22,058 nucleotides of DNA. Source: Actinomycetota bacterium (GTDB lineage Bacteria; Actinomycetota; Thermoleophilia; Miltoncostaeales; Miltoncostaeaceae). A program made the translations under genes and the position numbers. The notes below the pieces were generated by a model. It saw nothing but the letters and a program-made list of their open reading frames with translations. It had not been told where the DNA came from and did no database searches. Within the stretch, counting starts at the first letter, position 1. Each line of letters opens with the position of its first letter. Below, in pieces: positions 15,693-22,058 of the stretch. Where the stretch lies: assembly GCA_005800465.1 (NCBI GenBank), contig SYFI01000148.1:1-22058 (forward strand). The letters run 5' to 3'.

Positions 15693-16058
15693 ATGAGCGA
15701 CGAGGTATTCGTCACCGTCACGCCCAGCCCTGATCACGCCCGGGTGGTGCTGAACGGCGAGGTGGTGGCCGAGTCGGATCGCACCCTGCTGGTTCGCCAG
15801 AGCGACCACGACTTCGACAGCCGCTACTTCCCCCCGGACGACGTTCAGGTCGACCGGTTTGAGCGCAGCGAAACCGTCACATTCTGTAAGCACCGGGGTG
15901 AGGCCACCTACCGCTCTGCACGGTTCGGTGCGCTGGTAGTGCCCGACGTGGCGTGGGTGTACGAACAGCCGGTGCCGGCCATTGCCGAAATCACCGGGTA
16001 CGTCGCGTTCTTCGACTTTAAGATTGAGCTCTCCGTCGAGGCACCTCCGGGTATGTAG
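15693..16058 (+). CDS. DUF427 domain-containing protein
   Basis: This 121-residue protein is essentially a single DUF427 domain. ARVVLNGEVVAESDRTLLV is followed by SRYFPPDDVQVDRFERSETVTFCKHRGEA (family form: YFPxxDVxxxxLxxSxxxTxCPxKGxA), then VVPDVAWVYEQPVPAIAEITGYVAFF. The fold is a small beta structure of undetermined biochemical role. The conserved cysteine of the TxC-xxKG segment is present but the usual CPYKG reads CKHRG. The ATG at 15693 is chosen because the conserved domain begins soon after it. The upstream SD is weak (GGGGCGG), and a TTG three codons earlier is an alternative. Confidence 0.85.
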   Translation: MSDEVFVTVTPSPDHARVVLNGEVVAESDRTLLVRQSDHDFDSRYFPPDDVQVDRFERSETVTFCKHRGEATYRSARFGALVVPDVAWVYEQPVPAIAEITGYVAFFDFKIELSVEAPPGM

Positions 16059-16204
16059 TACGCACCCCCCGTTACCGGTCTGGTCTGTCGTCAATCCCCC
16101 GACGGGTAGATGGGGATCGACCACAGGCGCAGCTCCCAACGCATGACCCACGCACGAGGCCCGGCGACAGGCGCCCAGCAGCACCCCGGGCACATCGATC
16201 GAAA

Positions 16205-17005
16205 TCAGCCGCCGGCGTCAGCCTCGGTTTTGCCGCCCAACAGGTCACGAACCCTATTCATACGCGCCTCGAGCCGTTCGTCACGGCTCACCGACTTCGC
16301 CATGCGGGCTGGGCGCGTGGAGTAGCGCCGGCGGGCCCAGGTGCTGCCCGGACGCGCCACGCGGAGGGCGCCCACGACTGCCACCAGCGGAATAAAGATG
16401 CCCAGAAGGCCCATCACCAGCTTGCCCTTGGCAACACATACGAGCACCACGATGAGTAATACCGCGATCAGCGCCGGTACCAGCACGAGCGCGTCGGGGC
16501 CGTCCTTGGCCTCCGACACGCCAAACGGCGTGGAGCCGAGCAGGAGGGCACACATCAGCACGATGGCGACGACGACCGCGTCGATGGATTTGCGCCCTGC
16601 GCTGGTCCAGTAGACGTCCTCCATGTGCAACCACAGCGCGAACTCATCGAGGGTCAGTGCAGCACCGATGCCGAAGAGGCCGCCAAGCACCTCTACCCAC
16701 GGAGACTGAGGCTGGTAAGTGAACTCCAGCATGGCCACGATCAAGATGATGAGAATGCCCCATACCTGGTGGTGGATGTGCACCCCACCGATATGGACAT
16801 CCTTCACCAGCCCCTGTGAGGCTTCCCCGGGTTCCCCCCCGCCGCCCTTCGATCGGATGCGACGCGTAATGGTGCGCGTGAGCACGAAGGTGAGTCCGAA
16901 GAACACGAGCATGAACAACAGCCCGGCACGACCGGTCTCCTGAAACCACTCGCCATACCAGCTCACAAGGAGTCCAGCCGGCGAAAGGCGTGTGAGAGGG
17001 AGCAC
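16205..17005 (-). CDS. Conserved polytopic membrane protein with HIHH motif
   Basis: This 266-residue protein has about six hydrophobic segments: near 28-46, 81-97, 105-125, 142-160, 171-192 and 197-216. A cytosolic-looking basic, helical tail (about 222-256) follows. Two motifs stand out. The first is VHIGGVHIHHQVWGI (H71, H76, H78, H79) just before TM2. The second is LTLDEFALWLHMEDVYW (118-133), which mixes acidic, His and Trp residues at a membrane edge. His and acidic clusters on one side of a membrane suggest metal binding, but I know no function for this family. I believe similar proteins occur in other actinobacteria. The GTG at 17005 follows a TAACCT box (17023-17018) by 12 nt; an internal GTG (MSWYGEW) is possible. 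Confidence 0.75.
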   Translation of the reverse strand: MLPLTRLSPAGLLVSWYGEWFQETGRAGLLFMLVFFGLTFVLTRTITRRIRSKGGGGEPGEASQGLVKDVHIGGVHIHHQVWGILIILIVAMLEFTYQPQSPWVEVLGGLFGIGAALTLDEFALWLHMEDVYWTSAGRKSIDAVVVAIVLMCALLLGSTPFGVSEAKDGPDALVLVPALIAVLLIVVLVCVAKGKLVMGLLGIFIPLVAVVGALRVARPGSTWARRRYSTRPARMAKSVSRDERLEARMNRVRDLLGGKTEADAGG

Positions 17006-17267
17006 GTCACCCGTGGGAGGTTACGCGACGACCCGCGATTGCTGCGCGCAGACGCAGAGGTGTGCTGCCGAGTGCGGCCCAAACAGTCTCACAGGCCGGA
17101 GCTCCAGGACCAACATCAGGCAACGAAGGTCCTGGTGGCGTCGCTGGCGCGCCTTCGTGGCCCTCCCGTCCGTCGCCGATACCTTGAGAATTCCTCCGAT
17201 CGATAAGTGTAGTTCGCGTCGCTCCCCCAAAATGGGTGCGCAATACCCCCATCTCATCGGAGGATGA

Positions 17268-17642
17268 ATGGACTGGAGTCTCTGGGAGGTCCTGTGGACC
17301 ACCTTCGTTATTTTCGTGTGGGCCATGTTCCTCGTAGTCCTCATCAACGTCATCACGGATCTGTTTCGCAGTCATGACGTGTCCGGACTTGGGAAGGCCG
17401 CGTGGCTGATCCTGATCATCGTCACCCCGTTTGTGGGCGTGCTGATCTACCTCATCGCGCGCGGTGGGGGAATGGCCGGACGCGTCGAGAAGGCGCAGCA
17501 GACCCAGGTTGAGCATCTCAAGCAGATGGTCGGCAGCACCGGTTCGCCGGCCGACCAGATCGCGCAGGCCAAGAGTCTGCTCGACGCTGGCGCGATTGAC
17601 GACGCGGAGTTCGCCAAACTGAAGGCTCAGGCCCTCGGCTAG
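17268..17642 (+). CDS. PLDc_N and SHOCT domain small membrane protein
   Basis: This 124-residue protein has two TM segments (about 10-31 and 43-64) in the PLDc_N arrangement: a first helix, then DLFRSHDVSGLGKAAW, then ILIIVTPFVGVLIYLIARG. A basic linker leads to a C-terminal SHOCT domain (94-123: QIAQAKSLLDAGAIDDAEFAKLKAQAL). PLDc_N is the N-terminal membrane anchor of cardiolipin synthases, but no phospholipase D catalytic domain is present. SHOCT is a short oligomerisation or interaction domain. GGAGG (17259-17263) precedes the ATG by 4 nt. The 262 bp upstream hold no gene I can support. A 12-bp hairpin follows the stop. Confidence 0.87.
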   Translation: MDWSLWEVLWTTFVIFVWAMFLVVLINVITDLFRSHDVSGLGKAAWLILIIVTPFVGVLIYLIARGGGMAGRVEKAQQTQVEHLKQMVGSTGSPADQIAQAKSLLDAGAIDDAEFAKLKAQALG

Positions 17643-17656
17643 CAGTTGCGGTGATC

Positions 17657-17684
17657 GGCCCGGGGGCGTCCGCGCCCCCGGGCC
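17657..17684. terminator. Perfect 12-bp GC hairpin between convergent genes
   Basis: GGCCCGGGGGCG (17657-17668) pairs with CGCCCCCGGGCC (17673-17684) around a TCCG loop. It lies 14 bp after the PLDc_N-SHOCT stop and 8 bp before the stop of the isocitrate lyase-family gene, so it can serve both strands. Confidence 0.8.
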
Positions 17685-17692
17685 ATCCGTCG

Positions 17693-18562
17693 CTATTCGG
17701 CGGCGTACCGATCGTCTTTGGCCCGGTGCTCCGGAAGCCCCACGGCGTCTGTGAGCTCGTCGAAGGTCATGAGGGCATCCTGTGAAGGCCCCTCCCCCGT
17801 CGCATGAATCGCTGCGTAGGCATCCCTGAGCGCTGCACCCGCGGCCAATATGCCCGTGATGCCCCACAGGATGATGCGGAACCCCATCTGCCCCAGTTCA
17901 TCCCGACCCAGCAGCGGAGTGCGCCCGCCCTCCACCATGCTGGCGAGTGGCCGATGACCCGCGAGGTGCGCGGCAATACGCGCGAGATCGTCGTGGTCGA
18001 GCGGAGCCTCCACGAACACCGCGTCAGCCCCGGCGGCGGCAGCGGCAGCCGCGCGGGCCAGAGCCTCGTCGAGCCCATCGATGCCGCGCGCATCGGTGCG
18101 GGCGATAAGAAACAGATCGATGCCCTCATCGCGCAGATCAGTGACGGCACGGATCTTCGCGAGCCAGTCCGCCACGGGCACGATGCGCTTGCCGGCCATA
18201 TGCCCGCAGCGCTTCGGCCACTCCTGATCTTCCAGGATCATCCCGGCCGCGCCGGCGCGGTGCAGCAATCGCGCGGTGCGCGCGGCGGAGAGCGCGTTGC
18301 CGTAGCCGGTATCGGCATCCACGACCACCGGGATACCTGGCACTGCCGCACAGATGTCTCTGGCGGCATCGCTGATCTCGGTCTGGGTGAGAAATCCGAA
18401 GTCGGGCATTCCGAGGCGCGACGCCGATACCGAGTAGCCGCCCACTACAAGCGCCTCAAAGCCTGCCGCCACGGCAAGCCGGGCCGAGAGGCCGTCGTAC
18501 ACCCCGGGGAGCACCAGTGGTGCATCCGCATCTGCGAGCGCTCTCAGGCGGTCAGCCGCCAA
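17693..18562 (-). CDS. Isocitrate lyase / PEP mutase superfamily enzyme
   Basis: This 289-residue TIM-barrel enzyme carries superfamily signatures: PGVYDGLSARLA (19-30), VVVDADTGYGNA (79-90, Mg-binding Asp), ILEDQEWPKRCGHMAGKRIVP (109-129, with C119 in the KRCGH catalytic loop) and LFLIARTDA (150-158). The Cys-containing loop points to carbon-carbon lyases such as 2-methylisocitrate, dimethylmalate or oxaloacetate-type enzymes rather than phosphonate mutases. The length fits that short subfamily, not full-size isocitrate lyase. The start is a TTG overlapping the end of the upstream gene by 11 nt; an in-frame TGA five codons earlier rules out a longer form. It is the third gene of a tight minus-strand operon. 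Confidence 0.87.
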   Translation of the reverse strand: MAADRLRALADADAPLVLPGVYDGLSARLAVAAGFEALVVGGYSVSASRLGMPDFGFLTQTEISDAARDICAAVPGIPVVVDADTGYGNALSAARTARLLHRAGAAGMILEDQEWPKRCGHMAGKRIVPVADWLAKIRAVTDLRDEGIDLFLIARTDARGIDGLDEALARAAAAAAAGADAVFVEAPLDHDDLARIAAHLAGHRPLASMVEGGRTPLLGRDELGQMGFRIILWGITGILAAGAALRDAYAAIHATGEGPSQDALMTFDELTDAVGLPEHRAKDDRYAAE

Positions 18563-19028
18563 GGTCGGTCCGCCTCACGCGGTCGGAAGGCGCACCCCAG
18601 TAGATAACGGCGGTCAGCACTCCGAGATAGGCCATGGTGAGCGCGATCCCGGTGATGAACCAACACGCCGGTGCAGGAACCCACACCGCGGAGGCCCACG
18701 CAAGGAGGAACACCGTGGAGAGCGGTGCCACATGGAGCATCTGCCAGCCGCGCATCACGACCTTGCGCGGCACGAGCAACTTGCGGAACGACATCGTCAC
18801 CACGCCCAGCAGCGCGTAGCCAACAAATGCACCGGCCAGAAGCAAGAAAATCTCCAGAGGGCCTGGAACACCGTGCTCATGGGCCATGAGGCCGGCGGCG
18901 GTGAACGTGGCAAGAGTAAAACCATATGGCGGCGCCATCTGGATGAGCAGCCCCTGCAGATCGGTGCGATAGCCACCCATCCGCCGCGGAGCCGGGTCCC
19001 GGTCGCCTCCCGGCGCGCCATCGCTCAT
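18552..19028 (-). CDS. Hypothetical four-TM membrane protein
   Basis: I do not recognise this 158-residue protein. An N-terminal polar stretch (1-28, Pro/Asp/Arg-rich) is followed by four hydrophobic segments near 32-52, 58-80, 99-118 and 122-145. A basic loop lies between TM2 and TM3 (FRKLLVPRKVVMRGWQ), and the C-terminus is short and polar. The ATG overlaps the stop of the upstream LytR_C gene in an ATGA arrangement, which supports this start and translational coupling. Its own end overlaps the isocitrate lyase-family start. It has no catalytic motif. Confidence 0.72.
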   Translation of the reverse strand: MSDGAPGGDRDPAPRRMGGYRTDLQGLLIQMAPPYGFTLATFTAAGLMAHEHGVPGPLEIFLLLAGAFVGYALLGVVTMSFRKLLVPRKVVMRGWQMLHVAPLSTVFLLAWASAVWVPAPACWFITGIALTMAYLGVLTAVIYWGAPSDRVRRTDLGG

Positions 19029-19750
19029 GGGGCGGCGGCGAGATCCTTGCCCACCACCACGACCACGTCCGCTTGGCCGAGCTTCGAGGTGGAGATGCCG
19101 TCGAGCGGTGGCGCCTGGGTGATACCCAGATCCTTGGCCACGTTCTGTGCCACGGCCTGCTTGCCCGGTCGCCACATCACCACCGAGGTCGTCTGATCCT
19201 GGGTGCCGGCGTCACCGATTGCGCCAACGCGGTAGCCCGCGGTCTCAACTTTCGGAGCCACGGTGGTGGTGGCGGCCCCGGTCACCCCGCTGGCGTTCAG
19301 CACAGCCACGGTGTACGCCGCATGGTCCTGAATGACGGGCGGATCGTCGGGCACCTTCACGGCAGGGTCCGGGCCCAGCGGGCCATTCGCGGGCGCCCCC
19401 TGCAGCCCCGCCTGCTGCGTGGTCGTGCTGCCGCCCTGATCCCGAATGAGAAACCACCAGCCGGCGGCACCACCAATGAGCAACACGACGATGAATGCCG
19501 TGATGAGACCGGCACGCATACGGCGATCAGCCGGAACTGGAAGATCGCCCTGCGACGTGCCCGCGCGTCCGCGAAGGGCCATCTGACGGTCCGATGCCAC
19601 CGGTGCCGACAGACCCAGACCGCCGCCCTCACGCACCTCAAGCGACCTGATGATGCCCTGGCGGCGCCACGCGACCATGCCGAGCCCGATCGCACCGGCA
19701 ATGGAGGCGAACATGAGTGTGGTGGCGATGATGAGACCCAGATCCGACAT
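19025..19750 (-). CDS. LytR_C domain membrane protein
   Basis: This 241-residue protein has two hydrophobic helices (about 4-28 and 80-102), a Gly/Pro/Thr linker, and a C-terminal LytR_C domain (about 145-238). The domain reads YTVAVLNASGVTGAATTTVAPKVETAGYRVGAIGDA, ending with ADVVVVVGKDL. LytR_C is found after LytR-CpsA-Psr ligases and alone on membrane proteins of actinobacterial cell walls; its ligand is not established. The LCP catalytic domain is absent here. The ATG at 19750 lies 8 nt after TAGAGT on the minus strand and has no SD, so a leaderless operon mRNA is likely. It is the first gene of a three-gene overlapping operon. Confidence 0.85.
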   Translation of the reverse strand: MSDLGLIIATTLMFASIAGAIGLGMVAWRRQGIIRSLEVREGGGLGLSAPVASDRQMALRGRAGTSQGDLPVPADRRMRAGLITAFIVVLLIGGAAGWWFLIRDQGGSTTTQQAGLQGAPANGPLGPDPAVKVPDDPPVIQDHAAYTVAVLNASGVTGAATTTVAPKVETAGYRVGAIGDAGTQDQTTSVVMWRPGKQAVAQNVAKDLGITQAPPLDGISTSKLGQADVVVVVGKDLAAAP

Positions 19751-19758
19751 CGGGCGTG

Positions 19759-19764
19759 ACTCTA
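19759..19764 (-). promoter_or_regulatory. Candidate -10 box of the LytR_C operon
   Basis: TAGAGT on the minus strand (19764-19759) ends 8 nt before the ATG at 19750. This is the same geometry as the rnd and yciH starts. No SD lies between them. No -35 is clear. Confidence 0.45.
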
Positions 19765-19862
19765 GCGTTGCCAGGCGGGGGATCCCGACGCCGGGTCACC
19801 ACCACGGGGCCGCATCCCCCCGGTAGCCTGCCGCGGCCACCCCAGTCGACTGGAGCCCGCAC

Positions 19863-20357
19863 ATGCACGAATGGTCTGATCTCTCCCGTGGACGGGCGCT
19901 TGCGCTTGTATGCGCGCGTGACCCGCGCGAATTTCCCATTGGGATAATGCAACGCGACCCCGTACCGCCGCCGCACACCGGGCCTGGCACCTTCATCTGG
20001 TTCGCCGACGATGCCGAAGCCGCCGACTTCATGGTGGAGATCGTGCCGGTGCTGCTGCTCGACCCCGAGAGCTGGCCCGACTTCGAGGCGTTAGTCGCTG
20101 AGACCCGGCGCATCGTCCAGACGGTGCCTGACGACGGGGCCTCCCGCATCGACGCCCTGCGCGACCTCGGCACCCCGTGGGGGCCGCGGGCCGACTTCGT
20201 GTGGTGGGGGGAGTTCACGGAGATCAGCGAGGGCACCACCGATCTTGGGCGTCTCATCCGCCTCCAGTTCGTCGATCATCACGGTCTGGATGCCGATGAG
20301 GTGGCACCCGAGGATCTGGACCGGCTGGTGAGCTTCCTGCGCGCGTACCCGCTCTAG
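19863..20357 (+). CDS. Hypothetical protein (164 aa)
   Basis: I do not recognise this protein. It is soluble and acidic, with no signal peptide or TM segment. It has a mixed alpha/beta look: FPIGIMQRD and GTFIWFADDAEAADFMVEIVPVLL near the start, then a helical stretch, then GPRADFVWWGEFTEIS, and an acidic helical end (DEVAPEDLDRLVSFLRAYPL). TGGAG 8 nt before the ATG is a usable ribosome-binding site, and a TAGCCT box lies at 19824-19829. Codon positions look coding. It is convergent with trpA; the two stop codons share the palindrome CTAG. Confidence 0.72.
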   Translation: MHEWSDLSRGRALALVCARDPREFPIGIMQRDPVPPPHTGPGTFIWFADDAEAADFMVEIVPVLLLDPESWPDFEALVAETRRIVQTVPDDGASRIDALRDLGTPWGPRADFVWWGEFTEISEGTTDLGRLIRLQFVDHHGLDADEVAPEDLDRLVSFLRAYPL

Positions 20358-21148
20358 GAACGAAGCGCGGCGGCGATGCCCGCCCCGAACTGTTCCACCA
20401 TGGCGTCTGCTGCTGCGGGATCAGGGGCATCGCCGATACGGCGGATGATCTCGCTGGCAATCACCACGCCATCGGCGATGTCACCGATTTCGCGGGCCTG
20501 CTCAGGCGTGCGCACCCCGAAGCCCACCACCACGGGCACCGGGATGTGCCTGCGGGCGCGGTCCACCAGCGAGCGCAGACGGTCGTCCATGGTCATCTCG
20601 CCACCCGTCACGCCGGTGACCGCAACCAGATAGACGAAGCCCTCGGACTGCCCGCCAATCTCCTGCATGCGGGCGTCGTCGGTGGTGGGTGCCGCGAGCG
20701 CGACGAGGGCAACGCCCGCTCCCCGTGCTGCCGTGCGGATGTCGCCGGCCTCGTCCACGGGCAGGTCGGGGATGATGATGCCAGCCACCCCTGCGTCGGC
20801 CGCGCGGCCCAGGAAGTCGGATGCCCCATGCGCGATGACCGTGTTGAAGTAGGTCATCACCACGACGGGCGGGCCGCCTTTCAGCCCCTCGGCAATTGCC
20901 AGCACATCCCACGGCCGGACTCCCGCATCGAGCGCCACCTGCCCGGCCGCCTGAATGGTGGGGCCGTCCGCCAACGGGTCGGAGAAGGGAATGCCCAGCT
21001 CGATGATGTCGGCGTGCTCGGCGAGGATCGCCGCGTGGCGCGCGCTCGAGTCAAGATCGGGATACCCGCCCATGACGTACGGCACGAAGAGCGGACGATC
21101 GGCTTCACGGAATGTGCGCGCAAGGCGCTCGGCACCGGACTCAGGCAC
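20354..21148 (-). CDS. trpA: Tryptophan synthase alpha subunit
   Basis: This 264-residue protein is a standard TrpA length. RPLFVPYVMGGYPDLD (18-33) is followed by IIELGIPFSDPLADGPTIQ (48-66), which has the catalytic E50 and D61 equivalents. VVMTYFN, GVAGIIIPDLP and FVYLVAVTGVTGGE (171-184) then give the phosphate-binding loops of the TIM barrel. It cleaves indole-3-glycerol phosphate to indole and glyceraldehyde 3-phosphate and passes indole to TrpB. The GTG at 21148 overlaps the trpB stop by 8 nt, which fits coupled translation and the conserved N-terminus; longer forms would be read inside trpB. One substitution is seen, SVTG to AVTG, which is tolerated in the family. Confidence 0.95.
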   Translation of the reverse strand: MPESGAERLARTFREADRPLFVPYVMGGYPDLDSSARHAAILAEHADIIELGIPFSDPLADGPTIQAAGQVALDAGVRPWDVLAIAEGLKGGPPVVVMTYFNTVIAHGASDFLGRAADAGVAGIIIPDLPVDEAGDIRTAARGAGVALVALAAPTTDDARMQEIGGQSEGFVYLVAVTGVTGGEMTMDDRLRSLVDRARRHIPVPVVVGFGVRTPEQAREIGDIADGVVIASEIIRRIGDAPDPAAADAMVEQFGAGIAAALRS

Positions 21149-21971
21149 TGGCGTCAATGCCCAGCGCGGCGCCAGCCTGATCGACATCTTTGTCGCCCCG
21201 GCCGGACAGACACACAAGCACAGGGCCAGCCAGCGACGCGGCGGTGTCGCGTACGTACGCCAGGGCGTGCGAGGTCTCGAGCGCCGGGATGAGCCCCTCA
21301 CGGCGCGAGCACTCGAGAAAGGCCGACAGGGCCGCCTCGTCGGTGGCGTTGGAATACGTCACACGACCGAGGTCGCGCAGATGGGAGTGCTCCGGGCCCA
21401 CACCCGGGTAGTCGAGACCCGCCGACACGGAATGGGCCTCAGCCACCTGGCCATCAGGGTCCTGAAGCAGATACGAGAACGAGCCGTGCAGCACGCCTGG
21501 GCTGCCCTTGGCCAGCGATGCACCATGTAGCCCCCCGAGGCCCTCGCCGCCGGCCTCGACGCCCACGAGCACCACCTCCGGGTCGTCAAGAAATCCGCGA
21601 AAGATGCCGATGGCATTTGATCCCCCACCGACGCAGGCCACGACGGTGCCCGGCAGTACCCCGACCTTGTCCAGCATCTGCGCGCGCGACTCGATGCCGA
21701 TGATCGACTGGAAGTGCGCGACGATCTCCGGGTATGGCGCGGGACCAACCGCTGACCCGATGATGTAGTGCGTGTGCTCCACGTTGGTGACCCAGTCGCG
21801 GATTGCCTCGCTGGTGGCGTCCTTCAGCGTGCCGCTCCCTGAATCAACCGGCATCACCTCTGCCCCCAGCATGCGCATACGGATGACGTTGAGACGCTGC
21901 CGGTGCATGTCGGTACGCCCCATGTACACCCGGCACTCAAGACCAAGGAGCGCAGACGCGGTGGCCCCGCC
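21141..21971 (-). CDS. trpB: Tryptophan synthase beta subunit, C-terminal two thirds (5' end missing)
   Basis: The readable part starts in the middle of the protein (ATASALLGLECRVYMGRTD, matching ATAxALxGLxCxVYMGxxD) and runs to the stop. It contains LNVIRMRMLGAEVMPVDSGS, DWVTNVEHTHYIIGS, the PLP phosphate loop CVGGGSNAIGIF, GLDYPGVGPEHSHL, LETSHALAY and LSGRGDKDVD. TrpB makes tryptophan from indole and serine with PLP. The expected upstream segment, with the PLP lysine (HKxN) and AGAGQHG, is not present in any frame. Instead an in-frame TAA occurs at 21974-21972, directly before the homologous sequence. It is therefore a partial gene in this window; see the finding on the break. Confidence 0.88.
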   Translation of the reverse strand, partial: GGATASALLGLECRVYMGRTDMHRQRLNVIRMRMLGAEVMPVDSGSGTLKDATSEAIRDWVTNVEHTHYIIGSAVGPAPYPEIVAHFQSIIGIESRAQMLDKVGVLPGTVVACVGGGSNAIGIFRGFLDDPEVVLVGVEAGGEGLGGLHGASLAKGSPGVLHGSFSYLLQDPDGQVAEAHSVSAGLDYPGVGPEHSHLRDLGRVTYSNATDEAALSAFLECSRREGLIPALETSHALAYVRDTAASLAGPVLVCLSGRGDKDVDQAGAALGIDASA

Positions 21972-22058
21972 TTAATCAAACTGGCAGCACCAGGCTTGCC
22001 AGATTTAGTTGTCTCGGTGCGCAGCAGAATGGGCAGGTGCAGTGAACGCGCCGTTGCA
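21972..22058. other. Right-edge sequence not belonging to trpB
   Basis: These 87 bases replace the expected 5' third of trpB and look less GC-rich than the rest. CTGGCA (21981-21986) and TGCCAG (21997-22002) form a 6-bp inverted repeat around a 10-nt loop. One frame on each strand stays open to the window edge but matches nothing I recognise. It could be an assembly join, an inserted element's end, or a real rearrangement. Confidence 0.5.

Noticed and set aside
16992..17267. Possible 91-residue plus-strand gene ending just before the PLDc_N-SHOCT ATG
   Set aside because: No ribosome-binding site, Arg/Ser/Cys-rich composition, overlaps the start of the six-TM gene and would run through the promoter region of the next gene.
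17007..17867. 286-codon minus-strand frame across the PLDc_N-SHOCT gene and the terminator
   Set aside because: It runs through a perfect 12-bp terminator hairpin and two real genes in other frames; composition is shadow-like.
20546..21292. Plus-strand frame opposite trpA and trpB
   Set aside because: Antisense to unmistakable tryptophan synthase sequence with no motifs of its own.
21141..22058. A single-base frameshift as the cause of the trpB break
   Set aside because: The conserved TrpB segments that should lie upstream are absent in all three frames, so more than an indel is involved.
1..22058. CRISPR array, insertion sequence, prophage or defence-gene cluster
   Set aside because: No evenly spaced direct repeats, transposase or integrase motifs, or phage/defence domains were found; the only tandem repeat is the two-copy 21-bp unit in the acidic-protein gene.

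Overview
The window is GC-rich, densely coded bacterial DNA. No phage, insertion sequence or CRISPR array is recognisable in it. The gene set points to Actinomycetota: a LytR_C-domain protein, a DUF427 protein, a PLDc_N-SHOCT protein, YciH, and frequent leaderless starts behind bare TANNNT -10 boxes. A deep-branching group such as Thermoleophilia is my guess; the sequence alone does not prove it.

Layout, left to right. The left edge (1-168, minus) is the N-terminus of an ABC ATPase, divergent from an RNase D gene. A Cys-rich 57-residue protein and a SpoT-like HD hydrolase follow on the minus strand, divergent from a Ppx/GppA phosphatase. Then come yciH (minus), a PHP-family phosphoesterase (plus) and an M3 oligoendopeptidase (plus). 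A single 7.2-kb gene (7106-14293) encodes a 2395-residue secreted protein, closed by a 12-bp-stem hairpin. Beyond it lie an acidic, Cys/His-rich small protein (minus), a class I methyltransferase, tRNA-Asn(GTT) and a DUF427 protein (plus), a six-TM protein with an HIHH motif (minus), and a PLDc_N-SHOCT protein (plus). A three-gene overlapping minus-strand operon follows: LytR_C protein, four-TM protein, isocitrate lyase/PEP mutase family enzyme. The right end holds an unrecognised 164-residue protein convergent with trpBA. trpB is broken about 90 bases from the window edge.

How the genes fit together. RNase D, the PHP enzyme and YciH touch RNA turnover and translation. The HD hydrolase and Ppx/GppA protein share a divergent promoter and both fit (p)ppGpp/polyphosphate metabolism. 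trpB and trpA overlap and encode the last step of tryptophan synthesis. The rest is general housekeeping or envelope function.

The two most notable things are the giant protein and the promoters. The giant protein has five DUF11-like modules, two PKD-like modules, about 1250 residues of repetitive beta-strand sequence, 24 cysteines all in close pairs, and a Trp-rich tail. The promoters form a consistent pattern in which a TANNNT box lies 6-8 nt from the start codon, and in divergent pairs the boxes of the two strands overlap. All functional statements come from reading motifs by eye; no database search was run.
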